This document shows positions 21,970 to 32,688 of a stretch of 64,000 nucleotides of DNA, in pieces. The notes beneath the pieces were generated by a model. It worked only from the letters and a program-made list of their open reading frames with translations, did no database searches and was not told the DNA's origin. Origin of the DNA: Glycine soja. Lineage: Eukaryota; Streptophyta; Magnoliopsida; Fabales; Fabaceae. The stretch is taken from NCBI RefSeq assembly GCF_004193775.1, contig NC_041018.1, forward strand, positions 31,765,940-31,829,939, written 5' to 3'. Both the position numbers and the translations under genes were made by a program. Numbering within the stretch: the stretch's first letter is position 1; each line of letters begins with the position of its first letter.

Positions 21970-22640
21970 GTGATACACCCAACAATTTTTTTTCTTTTCC
22001 AAAATTATCCCTTTTAAAAACATATGGATTTACAATTCGTAACAAAAAATCCATAAGAATCCTTCATATGGATTCACAATCCGTAACGGCGAATCCATAA
22101 GGCCAACCTTGTTGTGTCGTGCCGCACCTCACTCTACACCTCCAACAATGTCTTCTTCATCACATCGCGGATCCTAATCATTGACCTCATTAACAACAAG
22201 TTACGTACCTCCAAGATCGTTGGCATAATCATCCTCAACTTGCACTCACTCTCTGATACTTCCATGGAAGCCTTTATCGTTTGGATTTTACAATCGCTCA
22301 ACCGCGGCGCATATGTCCGCACGTTATTTGACAAACCGCACGCGATGGTGTCAGGATTCGCAAAGGCGAAGCGAACGATGAAGTTCCTGCACATGTAGAA
22401 GCTATACCTGTGGCCGTGTAGACGTGTCTCCCCCTCACGCCGCTTCGTGGAGCACCTTCCCTTCACGTCGCGCACGTCCTTTGTCGCTGCCAACCTTGCC
22501 GTGGAGGTCCATGGCCTTACGGATTGTGAATTCATAATGACCTTACGGATTTCGAATCCATAATAACCTTACGAATTGATAATCTGTATAGGTTTCCCAT
22601 AAGGGTATTTTTTATTATTCACCCCAAAGCAACGCCTCAA
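21970..22640. mobile_element. Pack-MULE-like unit with about 120-bp inverted repeats around a captured exon
   Basis: Left arm 21970-22105 and the complement of right arm 22510-22640 share, in order, acccttatggg/atccctttt, atatggatttacaattcgtaac against atacagattatcaattcgtaag, ggattcacaatccgtaa against gaattcacaatccgtaagg, and a final cataaggccaa against cgtaaggccat. The arms stop exactly where a GC-rich, codon-like insert begins (22106-22510). This is how Pack-MULEs carry host exons. It may be nested in the larger MULE or be that element's modified right terminus. No clean target duplication found. Confidence 0.6.
22110..22420 (+). pseudogene. UVH1: Captured exon of the DNA-repair endonuclease gene UVH1 (XPF/ERCC4)
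   Basis: The plus strand reads SCRTSLYTSNNVFFITSRIL, IIDLINNKLRTSKIVGIIIL, NLHSLSDTSMEAFIVWILQS and LNRGAYVRTLFDKPHAMVSG, then FAKAKRTMKFLHM, a stop, and KLYLWP. This follows the N-terminal helicase-like region of plant UVH1/RAD1, the XPF subunit of the XPF-ERCC1 structure-specific nuclease used in nucleotide excision repair, at roughly residues 90-195. No start codon is present and the Arg before KLYLWP is replaced by TAG at 22396-22398, so it is a fragment. Its base composition (near 50 percent GC) stands out from the flanks. The downstream GC-rich 22420-22510 may be a second captured piece that I cannot identify. It sits between the arms of the Pack-MULE-like unit. Confidence 0.85.
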
Positions 22641-24025
22641 AATGCATTTAGCATCTGTCAGACTAATGTTTTTGTAACCCAATATGCCTAGCAATGCCCA
22701 AAAGAGAAATAAATAAAGACATCTCTAGTGGAAGAGCTTTCAATCATTGATTCAGGTTCAGATGTTTCTATGTGGGATCTGTTTGCTTGATACAATAAAA
22801 TGAAAAGGATGTTTTTTATTACTTACATAGAAAAGGGAATTGTGGTAAAAAAAAAATTAAAAGAATTTAATAGTCAATAAAACAAGTTTTACATTACCAA
22901 CCAATCATAAATTTAATAGTCAATAAAAGAATTTAATAGTCAATAAAACAAGTATAACTTATAACATAAATATTATAAAAATCAACAAATTTATCATATA
23001 TAATAATTTGAGATTAAATAATCATATAAAACTGTTTTTACTTGTCAATAAATATGACATACCCTATTTTCTCATTTCAAAATTCACAAATAATTCACCA
23101 TAGTAACTTCTTAGCTGTATAGCCAAAAAAATAAGAGTGTAACAATACAACTTTACTAGTCACCTGAGACATAAGAACATGCACCAGCTCCAGAGTGAAT
23201 TTTGCACTATCCCATGTAATCTTACCATGTGCAGATTCTTCTTGCAATTCGTATTGGCATGTGATGTGCAGAAAGCAGGGCAATTTGAGAGGAAAATGTA
23301 AAAGTCAGCATTGAGTGGTCTCAGTGGCTCACAATAAAAAAAATAAAAAATTGAACAACATTAAATGAGTGACTGCAAATTCTAAATTGGTTTCATGCGG
23401 AAAAGAGTTGTTAAACTTTAAGCACATTGCATAAAACTCACCCCATCTATGAAACACCCATGTAACATATTTGTACACGCCTATCATGGAAATTTGAAAG
23501 TGCTTTTTATCCAAATAATATGGTGGATAAACACTACACAAAATTAATACAAAACTTTTATTTTATATGTGCACTTGCATGAAAACATGACTACATGAAC
23601 ATAGACACTTTTTTCTTTCGGTGAAACTTGTCCAAAAGAAAAGGATATGCAATGACTGAGGGTGATTTGATTGGCAGGGGATGAATGTAACCATATGTAT
23701 ACTTGTGGACATTTAAATTGACTAAGAAGTCTACAAAGGAATGGGGAAACCATTACCGCAAATTCAGCCAGCAGAATCCCAATTATCTTCTAAAAATAAT
23801 TATTCATAAAGCACACAATTCGTATTCCAACAATTCATTTATTTGATTCATGATCATGACTCGGAGAAACAAAAAGACCCCTAGTAGATAGATACAAGAT
23901 TTAGAAATGCAGTTAGGCCATGTTTGGATAACTTTTTCATATATACTAATAGGAGAAAAAAGAAAAAAAAAATGAAACTTACCAAAATTTATAATTTCTA
24001 ATAAAATTCAACCAATAATAAGGAG
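22641..24025. other. Non-coding stretch between the MULE and the Copia region
   Basis: Includes about four repeats of gaatttaatagtcaataaaa at 22863-22951. On the minus strand 23095-23283 and 23400-23541 give short, fairly protein-like translations (KITWDSAKFTLELVHVLMSQ; ISMIGVYKYVTWVFHRWG) that could be old exons, but I do not recognise them. Confidence 0.4.
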
Positions 24026-24240
24026 AATGTTAAAAAAAGTATTAGAATGTTATTAGGATTCCTCTTCAACTAATTGTATTACAATTTGATCTATAAATTT
24101 GGAGTCAGTCCATATATAACTATTATTTAGAGACTTATTAGTAAAATGTATCCCCTTTTCCCTTTACCATCTAATCCCTTATATCAGCATGGTATACTTG
24201 GTATGTAATCCCTAAAATGTCAAAATGGTATCAAAGAGGT
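24026..24240 (+). mobile_element. Possible short LTR with a primer-site-like sequence
   Basis: A TGTTAAAAAAAG start at 24026, a TATA-like stretch, and an end ccctaaaatgtcaaa followed at once by tggtatcaaagagg (about 24227-24240), which resembles the tRNA-Met primer site of Copia elements. This would be an older element into which the Copia at 24340 inserted. No internal coding region or second LTR is seen. Confidence 0.35.
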
Positions 24241-24339
24241 ACCATCCTCCATGACTTGATTCTGTCATTGGTTCCTCTCAAAATTAGCAGCTACACTTCT
24301 TCACTCCCTTAGGTTTTCTCTCATCCTTTGTCTTCATAC

Positions 24340-24830
24340 TGTTAAGAATTTTATAATTCCTAATTAATTAATTAATTAATGTAGCTACATATTACATTAT
24401 AACATTTATATTAGTTATTTATATTTTTTATGGGCTCAATACAAGTGATCTAATATGGTTAACCTATTAAACTATTAACAAAAAATTGATATGGGCTTAA
24501 TAAGCGAAAACCAATTTGGTCCATTAGAGGATAATGAAAATCCCAATAGGTTTAAAATCTGAGACACAGTTATGGTCCTCAATACATCAAATCATAAACA
24601 ATTTTCTCCTCTTCCCATATGAAGAGAAAACGAAGATCTCAAAGGGAATAAAGAGATTTGGTTGAGGAAGGTCATCAAACCAATTGTTCATGATTGTTCT
24701 TTGGATTCCGCTGCGTTCACTTTATCATGCATTATGAATCTAGGTATTCCTAAAACTCTTCTTCATAGTCTAACGTGATGTGTTCCTGGTGGTTATTGGT
24801 ATTTTATAATGATCTCCTAAAATGTCAACA
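24340..24830 (+). repeat. 5' LTR of the Copia element
   Basis: Starts TGTTAAGAATTTTATAATTC, ends ctaaaatgtcaaca, 491 bp. Matches 38426-38913, with small differences such as one extra taat unit near the start. Confidence 0.9.
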
Positions 24831-24831
24831 A

Positions 24832-24846
24832 GTGGTATCAGAGCCA
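24832..24846 (+). promoter_or_regulatory. Copia primer-binding site (tRNA-Met type)
   Basis: gtggtatcagagcca begins two bases after the 5' LTR and matches the usual plant Copia minus-strand primer site complementary to initiator tRNA-Met. Confidence 0.85.
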
Positions 24847-25854
24847 CCACTATTGTCAGACTATTGGGATTTAAAATTCTTTGAATTGTTTTAATTATAT
24901 CAACCCTAATTTTTTTGGAAAATTATTTATCATCATTTTTCTTATGAATTGCCATGCCCGATATTTGGTTTGAATTCATTACCATTTTTTTATGGCATCA
25001 TAATCGCAATTGTAAGAGATTTTTTGTCCGCTTGCGTCTGTAACATGGAAGTATAAAGATACCATACGATTTCTAATTGTCATGGTTATTATATATGATA
25101 TTGTTCCTGATTGAGTTTATCAAGTTTTTTTTTTCTTTTTCTCTTTTGTTTGAAAACAAGAAAAGGAGTTTTCAAAAGTTTTTTTTTATTACTTTGGCTA
25201 CAAAGTTACAGGGACTTGTATGTGTTTTGTGAATGCTCGTATGAGCCATTACCGTAATGTTTAGTAAGGTGAATTGTTTTCATTTCATATGTATTGTTTA
25301 TATGTGATCCATCCAATAATTAGGAATATTTTTTATATGAATAATTATTGTTATCAGTTTGGGTGTAAATTTAGCAGTGACAGATTTTTCTTATTTATCG
25401 GTATGTCTTGTATTTTTTTTAATTGAATTAATCGACGCAATATATTGTTAAACTAATCTCTATTGTGAAAATTGATTTGATTAAAATGACATAAATATCA
25501 GTGTGAAATTATTTATGCGAATTGTGTTCGGCCCAAAGTAAGATGTTATTTGGCCAAAAAAATCTTGTACCTGTAATGATAAATGTGTGACAATTATAAA
25601 TGTGTTTTCATGCGAATAATAGTCGGTCCAAAGAAAGACTATTATTTGATAGAATTTATTATCAATATTTGATTATTGCATTGAGAGTACTGATTACAAA
25701 TTAATTTCTCTGTACAAAGATTAACAACTAGCATTGTGCTAGATATCTTGTGATGAGTCTGTTCTATAAAATATTTACACGTCTTGTTATATATATCTTA
25801 TATGACATTTTTTCAGCATATTATTAATTTTGTGTTCTCTTCTTAGTTAGTATT

Positions 25855-26226
25855 GCTAGCAAATTTATCTGCTCAAGTGAACTCTCTCCCAATGCTGAAT
25901 GGGATGAATTTCAAGGTTTGGAAAGAAGTTGTAGAAACTCACTTCCTGCACACTTTAGGCAATTCAAAGTGAGCTATAACACTCTAAAGGACAAATGGTC
26001 CCTTAACGAACTTATATCTCAGTGTGCAATAGAGGAAGATAGGCAGAAAGACAGATCTAAAAGCGCTCATTTAAGTTTGACCTCTCAGAATAAGAAAAGA
26101 AAGAAAATTAAGGATGATGCGAAAGGGTCTTCTCAGCAAAAGAAACAAAAGAAAGATGAAGAATTTAGTTGCTACTTCTGCAAGAAGCTTGGACACATGA
26201 AGAAAAAGTGTCCAAAGTACGCCGCA
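25855..26226 (+). pseudogene. Copia gag relic with CCHC zinc knuckle
   Basis: The region opens LANLSAQVNSLPMLNGMNFK and, after a frameshift and a large internal loss, continues as a Lys-rich tail ending in CYFCKKLGHMKKKC (CX2CX4HX4C), which binds the element's RNA in the virus-like particle. A normal Copia gag is about three times longer, so most of the capsid region has been deleted. TGA at 26227 closes the frame. Confidence 0.8.
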
Positions 26227-26289
26227 TGACGTGTAAAGAAAGGTAAATATCTTGTTCTTGTTTGCTCTGAAGTTAATTTAGCTTTTGTA

Positions 26290-27540
26290 CCTAAAATATT
26301 TGGTGAGTGGACTCTGGTGCTACTACTCACACAAGTGTATCCATGCAAGGTTGCCTGTCGAGCCGACTGTCAAATGATGATGAAAAGTTCATATTTGTGG
26401 GTGACAACAAAGGATTGCGATGGAGGTTATAGGAACTTTTAGATTACACTTGAAAACTGGATTTTATTTGGATTTATTTGAGACTTTTGTTGTATCGTCC
26501 TTTATACGGAATTTGATTTCAATTTCTAATTTGGACAAATTTGATTTTTCTTGTTCATTGGGAAATAATAAAGAGTATCAACCAAAATTCAAATTTGATT
26601 TGTTCCGGTTCTTTAATTGATAATCTATATATGTTAGATGTTGTTTGTTCCTACAATGAAATACTGCAAAAAAACTCATGTGCTACAAAGCAAAAATAAA
26701 ATGAGAATTCAATCATCTTATGGCACAAACGTGTAGGTCATATCTCGAAACATAGAGCTAAAGACGACACAAACATATGTGGTCCTTTTCCAACACCTTT
26801 TTGGAATGGACAACAATATTTTATCTCATTCATAGATGACTACTCTAAATATGGTTACCTATATTTGATACATGAGAAGTCCCAATCCGTAGATGTTTTT
26901 AAGATTTTCAAGGCTGAAGTTGAACTTCAACTTGGAAAGAAAATTAAGGCCGTCAAATTTGAACGTGGTGGTGAGTACTATGGCAGATATGATGGATCAA
27001 GAGAACAACGTCAAACCTAGCATGAATGGTGTAGCAGAACGACAAAACCAAACTCTTAAGGATATGATGAGAAGTATGGTTAGTCATTCTTCTTTGCCAG
27101 ATTTGCTTTGGGGAGAAGCCTTGAAGACCTCAACTTACATCCTTAATAGGGTGCCAAGTAAAGCAGTTAAAAAAGCCCCTTATGAACTTTGGACTGGCAA
27201 AAGGTCAAGCATTAAATACTTGCATATTTGGGGTTGTTCGACTGAGGCACGACCTTATAGGCCACATGAAAAAAAGCTGGATTCAAGAACAATTAGTTGT
27301 TATTTTGTTGGCTATGTTGAACGCTCTCGGGGCTATAAGTTTTACAATCTCACTTTAAGATTCTTTTTTGAAACGGGAAATGCGAGATTTTTTGAGGAAG
27401 TTGGTTTGGGAAGGAAGAGAACAAAATGAATGTTGTCTTTGAGGATGAACCTATTATTTACAGTGCTCAAGTCCTCATACCTATTGTTGTTCAAGAAACA
27501 ACTCCAGTAATAGAAAATAATGTTCCAGTTATTGTTAATG
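26290..27540 (+). pseudogene. Copia protease and integrase relic
   Basis: The protease active-site motif DSGAT is at 26310-26324. A short pre-integrase stretch (LWHKRVGHISKH) follows near 26735, then the integrase core: FPTPFWNGQQYFISFIDDYS with a catalytic Asp, later [18 protein letters not shown] carrying the catalytic Glu, and the C-terminal [20 protein letters not shown] / [17 protein letters not shown] block. Frameshifts lie between protease and integrase and before NGVAERQ, and much of the zinc-binding half is missing. The frame is then cut by the Gypsy insertion at 27546. Confidence 0.85.
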
Positions 27541-27545
27541 ACATT
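27541..27545. repeat. Left target duplication (acatt) of Gypsy A
   Basis: Identical to acatt at 36278-36282. Confidence 0.95.
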
Positions 27546-28610
27546 TGATCAAGGTCGTACCCGAATCAAATAAACATTAAAAATGCAGTATCTAGGAAGT
27601 GATTGTAGGTCGTCTCCCAACGAGCAATGGTCAATCAAACGTTCATAACAGATTGTAATAAAATAGTAACTAATTGGGGGGAGGGGGTTGTTTATTTTTG
27701 TAAATTAAACAATAAGTAAATTTGAATTAGAAAATATCAAAATTAAAACACGTTGTTTCCCCTTGATTCACAAGCAAGTCTCTTATCCTAGGTTACGAGG
27801 ATTTATCCTTTGTGAGTTCAACCACTTAATCCAACCCTAAATTAAATTACTAAGCGAAATTTAACATAAGGCATTCATTATGTGATTAAGCAACACATAC
27901 ACCAATTAATCATGAACGAAACTGATCATTAAGCATGATCGTAAATTAAGCGCAGAGACAATTAATCAAGCACTAAGCATGCATGGATTAATAGCAACAA
28001 ATACAAAGTAATTGGTGAAGAGGAAAAACTGAGCAGAATTCAATAGTAATAATAAAACCTCAAGGAGAGTTGTGCTTGATCCTCAAGAGAAAACAACGCT
28101 GGAGACTTAGCCTTCCATTAATCAATAGAAAACGAAATTGTAGTAGAAGACGAAGAAAACTAGAATTATTCTCCAAAACGAAAAAAAAAACTAAAAACGA
28201 AAGAGAGAGAGAAGAGAGAGAGAGAGAGCCTAAAACTAGAACCTTGGTGCTGTTATATAGTTCTCAGCCCCCAAAGCTTACAAATCTGTTTTAAGTCCAA
28301 GCCCATAAATAAAATAAAATCTAGATAAGATAAGATAAGATAAAATCTAGATGAAATAATATCTAGATGAGATAAAATCTAGATAAGATAAGATTTGGTA
28401 GAATAAAATTGTCTGCTCTCTTCAAGTCCAAGCCCAATTCCGGATTCAAGCCTAATTACTTATAATTCTTATGAAATTAAATTAAAAACACAAAATTAAT
28501 CCAGTAGGCCCAAATGATAAAACTGCATAATTAATTTGACAATTAAGGCTAATCAGTAATTAAAATGGTGACAAAAGGGTTAAGAAATATGAGAAAATGA
28601 TGACACATCA
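27546..28610 (-). repeat. Gypsy A 3' LTR
   Basis: 1065 bp, TGATCAAGG...ACACATCA in plus orientation. It differs from the partner at 35188-36277 by scattered substitutions and by one fewer copy of the tctagatgagataaaa-type repeat. Confidence 0.9.
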
Positions 28611-30049
28611 AATCCCCTCACACTTAGCCTTTTGCACTCCTGGGCAAAATAAAAAAAACAAAGCAAGGGACAAATCCAGAGACATTAAAGAGAAACAAAC
28701 AGACACAACAACAATTACATATTTCTCAATGAATCTCAAGGAATGAAAAGAATGGGTAACATACAACACGTAAAGAGTTAAAGAGTCAAGGCCGTCATGA
28801 AAATCATCCAAGCATCTCAAACATGGCAAGATAGTAAATCAGCTCAAGAATCAAAAGTGATAAAGCCTCACAAGATATGCACTCTATCTCTCAAGTGTCT
28901 AGGCTATTGTTTACTCTCAGAGCACCCATGAAAACAAACACCACATAGACTTGGCAAGACTCTAAAATTGACAACCACATCACAAGCACATGCACATGAG
29001 GATCAAAAGGTCTTTTAAGGTTGTAATGGGACCAAGGACAAGGTAGATGAAAGTATGGGATGGTAGCTAAAACCCAAAGAAATAGAGGAGCAATGAGGAA
29101 TAAGTGGGAAGTAAGAAAAAGTAATAAACCCCAAAACCAAAATTACAAATCAAGCTCTAAAAAGTAACCCAAAACAAAATCAACCAAGTCCTCAAACCAA
29201 TTCAAGTCTTCAAACCTTTTTGAACGTGAACAGTAGCAATTGAAAGAATTTGAAAAATAAAGCAACAATTAGGCAATATATGTATATACATCAAGCATGG
29301 CCAACAAAAACATATCATCCAATGAAACATACCCCCCCCCCCCCCCCTTCACACTTATTCCCAAAACAATTCCAAAGCTCCAAAATTCCTTAAGGGTAGG
29401 GTGAAATCATGGTTTTTCACTTAAGGCTTGTAATGAGCTTCAAAACAAAGAAAGGGGAACATAGGCTCAAAGGGGCTATCAAAGGAATTAATTCAAGGTA
29501 GGCTCATTTGGCTAGAGGCTTATAAGAACAAAATGCCTAAATCATCTCCCAACATGCATGTGAAGCAAGAAGTATCAACAAGAGTAAAGCCAAGGCTATT
29601 GTGCAAGCAATCAATGGGGCAAACACACCGAATAAAATAGATAATGATGGCTCAAATTCTCACTAAGGGTAAATCTATCACTTTCAATTCGAACTTTCAA
29701 AACTAACTTGACATGTAGAGAAAAACAAGGATTCAATTCACAAAATGCCAAGAAACTCCTATTTCAAAAGCAATTACCCATTACCTGTACATAACCTATA
29801 ATTCAAAGAGAACATGCAATGTTGTACACAAAACATAAAACCAAAATAACCAAAATAAACCTAGAAAACCTAATAAAATTAAACTAGAATACCCAACAAA
29901 ATTAAAGAACAATCTTCTCCCTCACACTTAAACAACACATTGTCCTCAATGTAGCACAATCATAAGATCAAGAACAATCAAAGCAATCAATAAATTTGGA
30001 CAAGTGCAATAAAAGTAAAGAAGGAGACAGAAAAAGAAAACTCCCTAAG
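28611..30049 (-). other. Gypsy A non-coding 3' region
   Basis: Between the integrase stop and the 3' LTR, where Athila elements may hold an envelope-like ORF, I see only non-coding sequence, including a run of about 17 C at 29332-29347 and a purine-rich tract (complement of aatcccctcacac) touching the LTR, which would prime plus-strand synthesis. The same region recurs at 59617-61187 in Gypsy B. Confidence 0.7.
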
Positions 30050-30660
30050 TCATGGCGGAAGAGAAGTAGGGTGAAGTAAGGAGGTCTCCTCCACCACTAC
30101 ATCCACTAAGGAGAGATTTGTGAGGAATGGTTTCAGCCGGTGTCCATTGACCTTGAAGCCCTTATCTGTGGATTCACTTTTGATTTCAACTGTACCATAA
30201 GGAAAAACATTAGTCACCACAAAAGGACCAATCCACTTTGACCTTAACTTACCACTCATGAGTCCGAGCCTAGAGTTATACAAAAAAACTTGTTGTCCAA
30301 CCACGAAGTCCTTCTTAGCTATCAAACTATCATGGAACTTCTTGGTCTTCTCCTTGTAGAATTTGGAATTCTCATAGGCTTCTAAACGGATTTCATCTAG
30401 CTCACTTAGTTGCAACTTCCTTTCCTCTCTAGCCTGATCAATGGAGAAGTTCCAGGTCTTTACAGCCCAGTAGGCGTTGTGTTCTATCTCTACAGGAAGA
30501 TGACATGCCTTGCCAAAGATAACCCGATAAGGAGACATTCCTATGAGTGCTTTGTAGGCAGTCCTATGCGCCCAAAGAGCATCATCTAGCCTAGTGCTCC
30601 AATCCTTTCTGTTCGACTGTACAAATCTTCTCCAAGATCCTTTTTATCTCCCTGTTTGAA
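30050..30660 (-). pseudogene. Gypsy A integrase C-terminal half
   Basis: The minus strand reads [20 protein letters not shown], then [20 protein letters not shown] and a long helical stretch, ending with the chromodomain-like or GPF-type end ([29 protein letters not shown]). These are the last third of a Gypsy integrase, which joins element DNA to the host. The catalytic D,D and zinc finger are missing because of the internal deletion, with one frameshift near 30600. Gypsy B carries a close copy at 61188-61769. Confidence 0.85.
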
Positions 30661-30727
30661 ATCTCAGCCTGCCCATTAGTTTGGGGGTGGTATGGTGTGG
30701 AAATTCTATGCACGACCCTATACTTTT

Positions 30728-31790
30728 TTAGCAGGGCATACATGGATCTGTTACAAAAATGGGTGCCTTGATATCTATTTTAGCAGGGTCTACCTCTATG
30801 CCCCTACTGGAAATGGTATGCCCTAAAACTATACCTTGTTCTACCATGAAGTGACATTTTTCAAAATTCAGCACAAGGTTAGTTTCAATGCATCTACTAA
30901 GAACTCTATCCAGACTATCCAAAAATGTATCTAAAGAGGATCCATAAACAGTAAAATCATCCATAAATACCTCTATGCAACTCTTTAAAAAATCACAAAA
31001 AATGCTAAGCATACACCGTTAGAAGGTACCAGGGGCGTTGTATAGGCCAAAGGGCATCCACCTATAGGCAAAAGTGCCAAAGGGACAGGTGAATGTGGTC
31101 TTTTCTTGATCCTCAGGAGTAATATGAATTTGTAAATAACCAGAAAAACCATCAAGAAAACAGTAATGAGACTTACCTGCCAAGCGCTCAAGCATTTGAT
31201 CAATGAAAGGCAGGGGAAAATGATTTTTTCTGGTTACCTGATTCAGCCTCCTATAATCAATGCAGACTCGCCAGCTGTTCTACACTCTTGTGGGAATAAG
31301 CTCATCCTTTTCATTCTTGATCACTGTGAGGCCTATCTTCTTAGGAACCACTTGAACTGGACTCACCCACTTGCTGTCAGAGATGGGGTAGATGATTCCA
31401 ACTTGTAAGAGCTTGGTCACTTCCTTTTTCACCACATCTAGAATAACGGGATTGAGTCTCCATTGTGGCTGCCTCACTGGCTTAGCTCCATCCTCTAAAA
31501 GTATCCTATGCATGCAGGTAGATGGGCTAATACCAAGAATGTCTGCTAAAGTCCATCCAATGGCTTTCTTGTGCTTCTTGAGAACTAGCAACAACTTCTC
31601 CTCTTGCTCAGCAGCAAGGGAGGAAGAGATGATCACTGGAAATTTTTCCTTGTTCTCCAAGTAAGCATATTTTAGGTTTTCTGGTAAGGGCTTCAACTCT
31701 GGTGTGGGTGGTGGCTGAACAGTGGGAGGAACCATGGTAGGAGAAGAAGAAGGTTCCTCAGCCTGTACCTCATAAAGCAAGTCAGAAGTA
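30728..31790 (-). pseudogene. Gypsy A reverse transcriptase, truncated
   Basis: Starting near 31780 the frame runs through KKHKKAIGWTLADILGISPS, KPVRQPQWRLNPVILDVVKK and GIIYPISDSKWVSPVQVVPK, the entry to the reverse-transcriptase fold. After frameshifts near 31280 and 31010 it continues to the catalytic FMDD at 30957-30968 and LVLNFEKCHFMVEQGIVLGH. Then the sequence jumps to the integrase region. The thumb, connection and RNase H are absent, so this copy has no enzyme activity. Confidence 0.85.
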
Positions 31791-31828
31791 TATATACTTC
31801 CTGCAACATGGTTAGTGCATTCTGACTC

Positions 31829-32682
31829 TTAAAAATCGACATCAAGAGGTACAACACCCAGAAAATTAGAACCAGACTCAAATTTAAATTCACTTTCAGC
31901 ATAAAAATCAGATACATGATCAAATTCAAACTCAGATTCAGATTCAATGCATAAGGAATGACAAGCATGCAGATCAGATAAAAATGGATGTTTCCTACCA
32001 TGAAGGACAAAATCAAACATATAATCATCAACAATCTGATCAATTATCTCAGCACGAAAAATAGAATGATCCTCAAATGGATGTTTCATGGCATCAAGAA
32101 TGTTAAAATGAACAACAATATCACCAAATTCCATAGACAATGTGCCAGCATAAACATCTATCTTGGTTCGAGCTGTTTTCATAAATGGCCTGCCTAAAAT
32201 AATTGGAACTGAACCAAGGAAAAATCCCTCTTCCATATTAAGAACATAAAAATCAATAGGAAAATAAGTTCACCAACCCGAACTAGTACATCCTCTATGA
32301 AACCTGCGGGGTAAGCAACACTTTTATTTGCCAAATGAATCACTACATTTGTAGATTGCAAAGGTCCAATAGATAAAGAATTGAAAATGGACAGAGGCAT
32401 GACACTAACTGATGCTCCTAGATCTAGCATGGCATTCTCAAATTTATTGTTCCCAATAATGCAAGGTATACAGAAAGTACTTGGGTCCTTACATTTCTCA
32501 GGAATGTGAGGAACATATTTACCTATCAATGCTGACATGTTTCTGCCCATGCTAATCCTTTCATTGCCCTTGAACTTCCTTTTGTGGGTGCACAGCTCCT
32601 TTAGAAACTTGACATATCTTGGAATCTGCTTGATGGCATCCAGCAGAGGTATGTTCACCTCTACTTTCCTGAAGGTCTCCAA
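31829..32682 (-). pseudogene. Gypsy A aspartic protease region
   Basis: The protease active site appears as MLDLGASVSVMPLSIF in the 32682-32194 reading frame, the DLGAS form normal for Athila elements. After a frameshift near 32236 the fold ends with VPIILGRPFMKTARTKIDVY. The downstream acidic part (CIESESEFEFDHVSDFYAES) is a linker to reverse transcriptase. The protease would cut the Gag-Pol precursor. Confidence 0.8.
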
Positions 32683-32688
32683 GATCTC

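Larger units (their letters stand above)
11751..22640 (+). mobile_element. Large Mutator-like element carrying transposase-OTU, an unnamed ORF and a PMD gene
   Basis: The proposed left end begins gggcacccagtatttttgct and contains ccaaaaatacccttaggtt. The complement of the proposed right end begins ggggtgaataataaaa and contains aaaaaatacccttatggg, so the two look like diverged terminal inverted repeats. Both ends are followed inward by repeated palindromic words of the type atccgtatgg and catacggatt (left 12005-12118; right 21190-22590). Between them are a plus-strand transposase with OTU domain and two minus-strand genes. I found no clean 9-bp target duplication, so the outer borders are approximate. 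The stretch 21970-22640 may be a separate, nested Pack-MULE. Confidence 0.65.

Noticed and set aside
22134..22535. 133-codon minus-strand ORF
   Set aside because: Antisense of the captured UVH1 exon; the plus strand gives the recognisable protein.
30050..31790. Intact autonomous Gypsy pol
   Set aside because: The RNase H and integrase core are absent and frames are broken; it is a relic.
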